27,115 nt of DNA, taken from IMG/VR virus record IMGVR_UViG_3300021197_001740, positions 1 to 27,115 of that record; one strand, written 5' to 3'. Within the stretch, counting starts at the first letter, position 1. Each line of letters starts with the position of its first letter. This DNA is from a virus. Positions 1 through 6,187 of the stretch are shown one piece after another. The position numbers were made by a program, and so were the translations under genes. Under the pieces are notes generated by a model that was given only the letters and a program-made list of their open reading frames with translations, had not been told where the DNA came from and ran no database searches.

Positions 1-8
1 AGAGACTA

Positions 9-413
9 ATGAATAAAAATGAATTAAAGAAAATTTTGAAACCCTTAATCAAGGAGTGTATCAAAGAAGTTATTTTTGAGGAAGACGGTGCTCTTTCTCA
101 TATAATTAAAGAAGTTGCTGTCGGAATGTCAGGAAAACAACAAATAACAGAAGTTAAACAAGTTGCGTCGGCACCACCAAAAAGAAAAAATCAACAGCTA
201 AAACAAAGAAAAAAACAACTGCTTGACGCAATCGGAAAAGATGCCTATGGTGGGATTAACGTCTTTGAAGGCACTACACCTGCTCCCGCTCAAAACTCTG
301 GGGGGCAAGGGGCGCTGTCCGGTGTTGATGGTAGTGATCCGGGCGTAGATATATCAAACCTGTTCGGAAATAAATCAGCAACAATATATCAAAAAATGAT
401 GGAGAAGAAATAA
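9..413 (+). CDS. Small head-module-type phage protein of unknown function
   Basis: A 134-residue protein whose function I cannot assign. The N-terminal 40 residues form an amphipathic helix-like stretch (KKILKPLIKECIKEVIFEE, then a 'SHIIKEVAVGM' segment) of a kind I associate with small proteins of T4-like and other aquatic phages, but I cannot name a family. Residues about 50-75 are very rich in Lys and Gln (basic linker), followed by a low-complexity Gly/Ala/Ser/Pro segment and a short C-terminal helix ending in KKMEKK-like charge. The stop codon overlaps the start of the bS21 gene (TAATG), so the two are translationally coupled. In T4 this side of gene 22 carries small prohead genes (67, 68) and protease 21; a prohead-core role is possible by position only. 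No promoter or ribosome binding site is visible because the gene starts at the window edge. Confidence 0.7.
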   Translation: MNKNELKKILKPLIKECIKEVIFEEDGALSHIIKEVAVGMSGKQQITEVKQVASAPPKRKNQQLKQRKKQLLDAIGKDAYGGINVFEGTTPAPAQNSGGQGALSGVDGSDPGVDISNLFGNKSATIYQKMMEKK

Positions 414-619
414 TGGCAACCAATTTAGTTGTTCGCCCAAGACGAGGGGAAAATATTGAAAGAGCTATAAAACGCTTCAATAAAAAAGTTAAGAAATTAG
501 GCATCATTAGTGATTATAAAGAACACCAAAGCTATATGAAGCCTTCTGAGAAAAGACGAAGAGCAAAAAAACGCTCCGACAGAAGAAGAGCTAAGGAGCT
601 TGCAAAAGCTAATAAATGA
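413..619 (+). CDS. rpsU: Phage-encoded 30S ribosomal protein bS21
   Basis: A 68-residue, very basic protein that matches bacterial ribosomal protein bS21 along its whole length (E. coli bS21 is 71 residues). Diagnostic features are the N-terminal beta strand 'VVRPRRGENIERAIKRF', the helix 'NKKVKKLGII', the conserved 'YMKPSEKRRRAKKRSDRR' segment and a Lys/Arg-rich C-terminal helix. bS21 sits on the 30S platform near the anti-Shine-Dalgarno end of 16S rRNA and aids initiation; it is loosely bound and exchangeable, so a phage copy could replace the host's. Phage bS21 genes have been reported from cultured pelagiphage and from metagenomes. The start overlaps the upstream stop (TAATG) with a GGAG about 8 nt before it. 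Placing it among virion genes implies expression with them or just before them. Modification of host translation is inference. Confidence 0.93.
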   Translation: MATNLVVRPRRGENIERAIKRFNKKVKKLGIISDYKEHQSYMKPSEKRRRAKKRSDRRRAKELAKANK

Positions 620-628
620 CTATTTATA
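620..628 (+). promoter_or_regulatory. Putative late promoter motif CTATTTATA
   Basis: Copy 1 of the recurrent CTATTTA element. It begins at the base after the bS21 stop codon and lies 29 nt before the GTG start at 649. It resembles the T4 late -10 box TATAAATA with TT in place of AA at the centre. No -35 element is evident, as in T4 late promoters. Confidence 0.6.
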
Positions 629-648
629 AAGAGATTGGAGAATAAAGA

Positions 649-1083
649 GTGTCAAATTTCAAATATACAGCAGGACTGAATAATGTTGGTTCATATGAAG
701 TAAGCGGTATTCCCTTTGCCTCCGCCAGCATTGACTGCCGAGGCGCAGGTGGATTAAGAATCGTTTTTCCTTTTGTTACTAGATGGGTTTTGGTTAAGAA
801 CAATTCATTTGTTGACGCAGAGGATCTAAGAGTTGGGTTCTCCTCAAATGGCGTTAACGCCATAACTGGAAATAATTTTTTTACTCTACACGACACAACC
901 AACAATAGTCAAGATCGATCTTCTATTATGGAACCGATGGAACTAAAAATAACAGAAATATGGCTTTCTGGGTCTAGAAATGTTGAAGTTATAGCAGGAT
1001 TAACTAATATTCCAAATGAAAGGGTCGATAATATATCACCAGATGGACTAAATTGGTCTGGATCACACGGAGGAATAGGATAA
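649..1083 (+). CDS. Beta-rich phage protein, paralogue A (probable virion protein)
   Basis: A 144-residue protein starting with GTG, preceded by GGAG at about 10 nt spacing. It is a close paralogue of the next gene: both begin 'SxFKYTAGLNNVGSY' and share 'VTRWxxVxNNS', 'LxVGFSS', 'NNFFT', 'DRSSI', 'ELKxxExWLxGSxNxEVIAGLTNIPxER' and an end 'NWSGSxGxG'. The pattern of alternating hydrophobic residues, Gly and Ser predicts an all-beta fold. No signal peptide or membrane segment is visible. Its place at the head of a fibre operon suggests a virion surface or fibre-associated protein, but no function can be named. It ends with TAA immediately followed by the ATG of its paralogue, so the pair is surely co-translated. 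Confidence 0.8.
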   Translation: MSNFKYTAGLNNVGSYEVSGIPFASASIDCRGAGGLRIVFPFVTRWVLVKNNSFVDAEDLRVGFSSNGVNAITGNNFFTLHDTTNNSQDRSSIMEPMELKITEIWLSGSRNVEVIAGLTNIPNERVDNISPDGLNWSGSHGGIG

Positions 1084-1515
1084 ATGTCAGATTTTAAATA
1101 TACGGCGGGGCTGAACAACGTTGGCTCATACCAAGTAAGTGGGGCGCCCTTTGTGTCATCTTCTATCGATTGTGCTGCTTTGGGTGGCCCAATAAAAATT
1201 ACATTCCCGTATGTCACAAGGTGGATTATTGTTCAAAACAATTCAGTAGAAGAACCAGAGGATTTAAAAGTTGGATTCTCAAGCTTGGGGATAACAACGC
1301 ATAATAATTTTTTTACTGTTTTTAATAGACAAGCAGCAGTCAACGCCGACAGGTCTTCAATTGTTCCTAGATTAGAAATAAAATTATCTGAATTATGGCT
1401 AACGGGCTCATCAAATTGTGAGGTTATAGCGGGACTAACAAATATACCAATTGAAAGAATTAACAATATTGGGACTAAAGGCAATAATTGGTCTGGCTCA
1501 AGTGGAGTTGGATAA
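1084..1515 (+). CDS. Beta-rich phage protein, paralogue B (probable virion protein)
   Basis: A 143-residue paralogue of the protein at 649, arising from tandem duplication. The start codon directly abuts the previous stop. Sequence is best conserved at the N-terminus (FKYTAGLNNVGSY), in the middle (FPYVTRWIIVQNNS) and in the C-terminal third (WLTGSSNCEVIAGLTNIP); the stretches between these, including residues about 28-38 and 75-95, differ most. These variable stretches could be surface loops. GGAGGAATAGG just before the start can serve as ribosome binding site. The stop TAA shares its last base with the next start (TAATG at 1513-1517). Function is unknown; a virion decoration or fibre-tip partner is a guess from context. 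Confidence 0.8.
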   Translation: MSDFKYTAGLNNVGSYQVSGAPFVSSSIDCAALGGPIKITFPYVTRWIIVQNNSVEEPEDLKVGFSSLGITTHNNFFTVFNRQAAVNADRSSIVPRLEIKLSELWLTGSSNCEVIAGLTNIPIERINNIGTKGNNWSGSSGVG

Positions 1516-2126
1516 TGGCAGATTTTGGATGGGCATATCTATCTGGTACAGCAGTAGGGCGAGGCCCAGGTGATAGCGTACAGTACATAGAGTCAGCTAA
1601 TGGCGAATTGACTGGTAGTGCAAATTTCACATTTAAGCCTACCAGTAATCAAATGTTCTTAACTGGGACCATGATTATTAGCGGAACCATTCAAGCTCAC
1701 ACTTTTGATGTAATTCAAACAAACATAATTGAAATAGATTCTTCTGGTAATACAAACTTTGGAAGCAGCAATAGCGATTCGCATGCTTTTACCGGTAGTC
1801 TGGCAATTGTTTCCGGTTCATTTAGGCAACATTACAAAAAATTAGAAAGTGGTGGAACATACAATGTTACGGCACATGATAGTATAATCGGGGTCAGCGC
1901 CAGCACATATACTTCCATTCAGTTACCAACTGCCGTGGGCTCATATGGAAGAATTATTGTTATAAAGGATGAAAGAGCGGAAACAAGAACAACGACAAAT
2001 CCAATTGGTATTTCATGTTCTGTAGGTGGACAAACCATCGATCATGGGGCGCATTATCAGGTAACTGGTGATAGTGCTGCTTTAAGTGTCTATTCCGATG
2101 GTGTTTCTAAGTGGTTCATTTACTAA
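1515..2126 (+). CDS. Short fibre-like protein with TIDG-type C-terminal domain
   Basis: A 203-residue protein. I choose ATG 1515 over a longer frame open from 1488, because it overlaps the previous stop as TAATG and has GGAG just upstream; the extra nine residues would read through the paralogue's C-terminus. The N-terminus (about 1-40) contains 'SVQYIESANGELTGSANF', typical of phage fibre repeats that display reference test values. Residues about 120-203 form a C-terminal beta domain: 'DSIIGVSAS', 'IQLPTAVGSYGRIIVIKDE', 'GGQTIDHG', 'LSVYSDGVSKWFIY'. The same domain ends the next two genes, so the three form a fibre family. A role as a short tail or head fibre is inference. Confidence 0.78.
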   Translation: MADFGWAYLSGTAVGRGPGDSVQYIESANGELTGSANFTFKPTSNQMFLTGTMIISGTIQAHTFDVIQTNIIEIDSSGNTNFGSSNSDSHAFTGSLAIVSGSFRQHYKKLESGGTYNVTAHDSIIGVSASTYTSIQLPTAVGSYGRIIVIKDERAETRTTTNPIGISCSVGGQTIDHGAHYQVTGDSAALSVYSDGVSKWFIY

Positions 2127-2142
2127 CAGGAGGGATTAATGG

Positions 2143-2778
2143 ATGGGATACAATGTTCTAAGTGGAAGCACCTCAGTTATAAATGTAATATCCAGCGGAT
2201 CTTTTATCGGAGACGGATCTGGTCTTGATAATGTAGAGCAATTCCCCCTTCAAAATGCGTCAGTCACACTGATACCTTTTTATAAGACCATTAGCGGAGA
2301 ATTGGGCCTTAATGCTAACTCTGGTTTTTCTTTTAGTGTCAACAAAAATGCTCTAACAGTTCCCGGGATGACTAGCTCTGTTGGGATAAATTTATCTACT
2401 TTGATTTCCGGGTCTATTGCTGGTCCGGGGAGTTACCTTGGCGTTGATGTTCACGGCAACTTTGTCATAACATCTTCCACCGGAATTGGCTATAGTAGAA
2501 GATTTATAACTTCGTCCGCTACTGCTTCTGTCGATAATACTCTGATTGGCATTTCCGCCTCTTCCGCTTTAAGTTTGAGATTATCCCCCGCTGGTGAATA
2601 TAAAAAAGGACAATATTTTGTAATTAAGGACGAAGGCGGAAATGCCAATTTATATAATATTACCATAAAAACAAGTGGTTCTCAAACTATTGATGGAGAA
2701 AGTGCTATTGTTTTAGAAAGTCCCTATAGTTCGGTTAACTTGTATTCTAATGGTACCGATAAATTCTTTATTTATTAA
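2143..2778 (+). CDS. Short fibre-like protein with TIDG-type C-terminal domain
   Basis: A 211-residue protein with a strong GGAGGG at 2129-2134, 8 nt before ATG 2143. An ATG at 2139 lies in another frame and is not used. The N-terminal part is Ser/Gly/Ile-rich ('GSFIGDGSGLDNV'), a common phage fibre motif for strand-turn repeats. Residues about 130-211 repeat the C-terminal domain of the preceding gene: 'NTLIGISASSALSLRLSP', 'GQYFVIKDEGGNA', 'SGSQTIDGESAIVLESP', 'VNLYSNGTDKFFIY'. This arrangement suggests a trimeric beta-structured fibre with a conserved cap. It lies 16 nt behind the previous gene and is the last gene of the transcription unit begun at 620. The exact attachment site on the virion is unknown. 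Confidence 0.78.
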   Translation: MGYNVLSGSTSVINVISSGSFIGDGSGLDNVEQFPLQNASVTLIPFYKTISGELGLNANSGFSFSVNKNALTVPGMTSSVGINLSTLISGSIAGPGSYLGVDVHGNFVITSSTGIGYSRRFITSSATASVDNTLIGISASSALSLRLSPAGEYKKGQYFVIKDEGGNANLYNITIKTSGSQTIDGESAIVLESPYSSVNLYSNGTDKFFIY

Positions 2779-2800
2779 TGTAATTTCGAACTTTTAAACT

Positions 2801-2808
2801 CTATTTAT
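2801..2808 (+). promoter_or_regulatory. Putative late promoter motif CTATTTAT
   Basis: Copy 2 of the CTATTTA element, 56 nt before the ATG at 2857. A GC-rich hairpin (2812-2832) follows directly, so a transcript starting about 10 nt after the motif would begin at or in that hairpin. Confidence 0.6.
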
Positions 2809-2811
2809 GAG

Positions 2812-2840
2812 TGAGGGGGCATTGCTCCCTTAAGCTTTTT
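2812..2840 (+). other. GC-rich hairpin in 5' leader of the large fibre gene, possibly a weak terminator
   Basis: TGAGGGGGC (2812-2820) pairs with GCTCCCTTA (2824-2832) around an ATT loop, with G-U wobbles; five T follow at 2836-2840 after the spacer AGC. The position just after a promoter motif favours a leader hairpin that protects the mRNA or insulates it. A terminator for the upstream unit is the alternative. Confidence 0.45.
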
Positions 2841-2856
2841 ATTGGAGGATATATAT

Positions 2857-5121
2857 ATGGCTTATAAATTTCAATTGGGTGCGTACACCGCATCCGGTTC
2901 ATTAACTCAAGAAGGCGCCATTGAATGCGACACCAGTTTAACAATTGGTTCTGCTGAAATGACCGAAGCCGATCTTGAAAAATTGGATGGTATTACTAAT
3001 GGTACTGCTGCTGCTAACAAAGCATTGGTTTTAGATGCGAATGGAAAAGTTGGAACAATTACACAACTTACTGCTTCCTACATTAGTGCTTCTCACATAC
3101 AAGCAACTCATGGTACTTTTTCTGCTAACTCTCTTATTGTAGGTTCTACCACAATAAGCGAAACAGAAATTGCTTTGCTTGATGGTTTAACAGTTGGTAC
3201 TGTTGCGGCTTCTAAAGCAGTAACCGTTGATGCTAACAAAGATGTTGGTTCTTTTAGAAACATTGATGGTGCTGGTGACCTTACTATGGCTACTATTACT
3301 ATGACTGGTTTTTCTGTAGACGCAGATGGTGACACTGCTCTTAAATCTTTAAAGATTGATGATGATTCAACAATCGGTACTGATTCCGACGCAGACATGA
3401 TTCTTTTAGATCCGGGCGCTGACATTACTATTGCCAGTGATTTAGATTTTATTATTGGTAAAGCTGGTGGACTTCAGCTTGCTGATGGTGCAGTTGGTTC
3501 TACCGCTGCTGAGTTGAATCTTTTGGACGGCTTTGCTGATGCTTCTTACGTTTTCAATGCTGATAGTGTTGTGTTCTTTGATGCTACTGATAATAAACTT
3601 AAAAGAGATGCTGGTGGTGACTTCGTTGCTGCTATTGCTGGTGATGGCTTGGCAAATTCCAGTGGAAGATTAGAAGTACAAGTTACTGGTGCTGTTGTTA
3701 TTCAATCAGACTTCCTTGCTTTGTCTTCTTCTGTTGCTGGTACTGGTATTGAAGTTGGTGCTGCTGACGGACAAAAAGTTGATACTTTATCTATCGACTT
3801 AACCAACGTTTCTGCTCTTGGTGGAACCGGATTACATCAAACTCAGGACCATTTTATGTTTTCTGATAACGGTGCAATCAAAAAGATTACATTTTCTAAT
3901 TTAGAAGATGCTATTTTTGGTAACATTAGTGGTGATGCTACTATCGCTGGTGGTGGTGCTTTAACTATTGCTGCTGGTGCAGTCGAACATGGCATGCTTG
4001 CTGATGACATTATTTCTGGTCAATCTGCTCTCGGTGGCGCTTCTGTTGCTCAAGCTGATTTATTAATGCTTGATGATGGTCCCGGTGAAGTTAAAAAGGT
4101 TACATTCTCAAACTTTGAAGATTCAATCTTCGGTAATGTTTCTAGTGATGCTACTATCGCTGCTGGTGGTGCTTTAACTATTGCTGACAACGCTGTTACT
4201 TTGGCTAAAATGGCTGGATTGGCTGCTGGTAAATTCATCCTTGGTGATTCAAATGGTGACCCTGCTGCTGTAACATTAAGTGGCGATGCGACTGTAAGTA
4301 ACGCTGGTGTTGTTTCTTTGGCTGCTGCTCAAACCAATGTTACTTCTCTTTTAGCCGCTGATATCAAGATTGGTGAGGATGATCAAACCAAAATCGATTT
4401 CGGAACTGCTAATGAGATCAAGTTTTATGCAAACAATAATCAAGAAATGGTTATTGATGACAATGGTGTTGTTATTGCCGGTAACTTGACTGTTCAAGGT
4501 ACTACCACTTCCGTTAGTTCTACTACCATTAACATTTCTAGCTCTTTCACTTTTGAAGGGCCGGCTGATGCTCACGAAACTACTTTGGATTGCGGAATCC
4601 CTGTAGCTGATTCAAACATCATATTACCACAATTAAATGCTGGTACTTATTACCTTCCTGCGCTTGCTGCTGATCCGGGAACAACTGCTGTTGTTGCTAC
4701 TGTGGCTGAGTTGAACTTGTTGGATGGTGGTAATTCTCGCTCTGCGGTTGCTCTTGTTGATGGTGATGGATTCATTCTTAATGATGGCGGAACTATGAAG
4801 ACTGCCACTTTAGCAAGTATCAAAACTTATGTTGGTGGTACTACTAATGTTGCGTTAAAAGATGATACTGAAACATTGGCTGTTGGTTTTAATTATTTTG
4901 CTGATCTTGGTGGTGCCGAGACTTGTAACTTGCCTGCTTCTCCGGAAGTTGGACAAATTGTACAACTTAAAGCTCCAAACAATTGTTCTGTTTCAAATAA
5001 AATCACAGTTAGTAAACAGGGATCTCATACAATTGATGGTGCCACCTCAGTTATTTTAGAATCGCCTAATGCTGCTGTGTCGTTTGTATATGTCGCTAAC
5101 AACACATGGAAGATCTACTAA
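2857..5121 (+). CDS. Large repetitive tail-fibre-like protein
   Basis: A 754-residue fibre protein. Start ATG 2857 has GGAGG at 2844-2848, 8 nt upstream; a TTG at 2842 lies inside that ribosome binding site and is rejected. The protein is made of imperfect repeats with the phage fibre signatures 'LDGITNGTAAANKALVLDA', 'LLDGLTVGTVAASKAVTVD' and two copies of 'AELNLLDG'. Two repeat units around residues 333-376 and 403-447 share 'KKxTFSNxEDxIFGN' and 'DATIAxGGALTIA'. A module 'ADSVVFFDA...AIAGDGLANSSGR...LALSSSVAG' recurs in the fibre at 6188. The C-terminus (about 670-754) is the TIDG domain shared with the two preceding genes. Codons are strongly biased to GCT, GGT and GTT, like the capsid gene, suggesting high expression. 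Probable long fibre or its main shaft; receptor unknown. Two terminators follow. Confidence 0.85.
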   Translation: MAYKFQLGAYTASGSLTQEGAIECDTSLTIGSAEMTEADLEKLDGITNGTAAANKALVLDANGKVGTITQLTASYISASHIQATHGTFSANSLIVGSTTISETEIALLDGLTVGTVAASKAVTVDANKDVGSFRNIDGAGDLTMATITMTGFSVDADGDTALKSLKIDDDSTIGTDSDADMILLDPGADITIASDLDFIIGKAGGLQLADGAVGSTAAELNLLDGFADASYVFNADSVVFFDATDNKLKRDAGGDFVAAIAGDGLANSSGRLEVQVTGAVVIQSDFLALSSSVAGTGIEVGAADGQKVDTLSIDLTNVSALGGTGLHQTQDHFMFSDNGAIKKITFSNLEDAIFGNISGDATIAGGGALTIAAGAVEHGMLADDIISGQSALGGASVAQADLLMLDDGPGEVKKVTFSNFEDSIFGNVSSDATIAAGGALTIADNAVTLAKMAGLAAGKFILGDSNGDPAAVTLSGDATVSNAGVVSLAAAQTNVTSLLAADIKIGEDDQTKIDFGTANEIKFYANNNQEMVIDDNGVVIAGNLTVQGTTTSVSSTTINISSSFTFEGPADAHETTLDCGIPVADSNIILPQLNAGTYYLPALAADPGTTAVVATVAELNLLDGGNSRSAVALVDGDGFILNDGGTMKTATLASIKTYVGGTTNVALKDDTETLAVGFNYFADLGGAETCNLPASPEVGQIVQLKAPNNCSVSNKITVSKQGSHTIDGATSVILESPNAAVSFVYVANNTWKIY
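3853..4197 (+). repeat. Direct protein-level repeat within the large fibre gene
   Basis: Two tandemly arranged units, 3853-3984 and 4063-4197, encode matching segments (KKITFSNLEDAIFGN against KKVTFSNFEDSIFGN, then SGDATIAGGGALTIA against SSDATIAAGGALTIA). DNA identity is also high in the second half. This is a shaft-repeat duplication and a possible site of recombination-driven fibre length change. Confidence 0.7.
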
Positions 5122-5139
5122 TCCCGGATTAGTTTTTTC
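5118..5139 (+). terminator. Intrinsic terminator overlapping the fibre stop codon
   Basis: CTAATC (5118-5123) pairs with GATTAG (5127-5132) around CCG, followed by six T (5133-5138). The stem includes the TAA stop of the 754-aa fibre. Confidence 0.7.
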
Positions 5140-5155
5140 TTCAGTCGATTATTGT

Positions 5156-5187
5156 GGTTGGTGTCCTATGGGCACCAGCCCTTTTTT
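5156..5187 (+). terminator. Strong second intrinsic terminator
   Basis: An 11-bp stem, GGTTGGTGTCC (5156-5166) with GGGCACCAGCC (5170-5180), loop TAT, two G-U pairs, followed by C and six T (5182-5187). It is in tandem with the terminator at 5118, so transcription of the fibre is stopped twice before the next promoter motif at 5198. Confidence 0.85.
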
Positions 5188-5197
5188 ATTTTAAAAG

Positions 5198-5206
5198 CTA
5201 TTTATC
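5198..5206 (+). promoter_or_regulatory. Putative late promoter motif CTATTTATC
   Basis: Copy 3 of the CTATTTA element, 22 nt before ATG 5220 and directly after the tandem terminators, so it must start a new unit if those terminators work. Confidence 0.62.
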
Positions 5207-5219
5207 TTGGAGATCAAAA

Positions 5220-6146
5220 ATGGCTTATAATTTTACAAAAGGGAATCAGGCATTAGGAGATATATCTGGGTCCGATGATAGCAATAGAAACACGGGTATT
5301 GATTTTGAAGAGGACTATATTGGTCTTGAAACAAGTGGATCACTTCGATTTAAAATATCCGGATCAACTGGCGCAATCACATTTAACGAGGCTTTTACAT
5401 TTCCAACCTCTGATGGTAGTGCAAATCAAGTTTTAAAAACAAACGGATCGGGGCAATTAAGTTGGACTAACCAATCTAGTGGTGGTGGCGATGGTGGTGT
5501 TAGAATCCCTTACCCAAGATTGTATTTCTCAGGTATCTCGGCGGTTTCACAAATAGGAAACAATTCGTTTACAAATGCAACAATTAGCACAGATAACGGA
5601 AAATATGAGAACGGGTTTATTGATTTCGGTTCATCAGGAAATACAGCGCCCGCTAGGTTTGAATCAGAGATCCCATTGCTTGGCGGTGTTTATACATTTT
5701 CTTTTTGGTTTTATTCCAAGCGAACAGGATCAGACTGGGGGTCTATCTTAAGGCGAGAGTCCGGCGGGTCCCCTGTAAATACACAGGATTATCCCATTGT
5801 GACTGAAAACTCTACCGACGAACTCGGGGTCTATACTGAATCCGGTGGCCAATTTTACTCTTCTGGTTATGATATGACCTCACTTGAGGGGACGACCTCA
5901 TGGACACATATGGCTGTTGTTGCAAACGGAACAAATTCTAAATTTTATATTAACGGCTCGCTTGTGGGTACTGCCGATGCTGTTGTAACTACCTCAGCCA
6001 AAGAACTTGGCGCTTATGACGGCAACGACACACAGGTTTTCGGTGAAGGTATTGATGATTTTGCACATTGGGCCGATGTATTATCAGCCGAACAGATATC
6101 AGAAATTTATAATTCATCATCGAAGTTGAGTGAAATAGTAACATAA
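5220..6146 (+). CDS. Tail fibre with LamG/concanavalin A-like domain
   Basis: A 308-residue protein. ATG 5220 is chosen because the longer frame from 5154 would read through the terminator at 5156-5187 and the promoter motif. Residues 1-70 resemble fibre N-termini ('GSLRFKISGSTGAITFNE'), then 'GSANQVLKTNGSGQLSWT', a common phage fibre linker, and a Gly-rich hinge. Residues about 95-308 look like a Laminin_G_3/concanavalin A-like jelly-roll: 'YTFSFWFYSKR', 'TSWTHMAVVANGTNSKFYINGSLVG' (split here across the tract), and the closing 'IDDFAHWADVLSAEQISEIYN'. In phages such domains bind surface carbohydrate, so this is a candidate receptor-binding or capsid-adhesion protein. It has its own promoter motif and is followed by another at 6160. 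Confidence 0.82.
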   Translation: MAYNFTKGNQALGDISGSDDSNRNTGIDFEEDYIGLETSGSLRFKISGSTGAITFNEAFTFPTSDGSANQVLKTNGSGQLSWTNQSSGGGDGGVRIPYPRLYFSGISAVSQIGNNSFTNATISTDNGKYENGFIDFGSSGNTAPARFESEIPLLGGVYTFSFWFYSKRTGSDWGSILRRESGGSPVNTQDYPIVTENSTDELGVYTESGGQFYSSGYDMTSLEGTTSWTHMAVVANGTNSKFYINGSLVGTADAVVTTSAKELGAYDGNDTQVFGEGIDDFAHWADVLSAEQISEIYNSSSKLSEIVT

Positions 6147-6159
6147 TCACTAGTTTGTT

Positions 6160-6167
6160 CTACTTAT
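6160..6167 (+). promoter_or_regulatory. Variant late promoter motif CTACTTAT
   Basis: One mismatch (C for T at position 4) from the CTATTTA element; lies 28 nt before ATG 6188, the same distance as most exact copies. Confidence 0.42.
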
Positions 6168-6187
6168 TATAAAACAGAGGATTTTAA

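Noticed and set aside
5154-5219. N-terminal extension with a hydrophobic stretch for the LamG fibre, resembling a signal peptide
   Set aside because: The extension is translated from the terminator and promoter sequence; the hydrophobic look comes from the T tract. ATG 5220 fits better.
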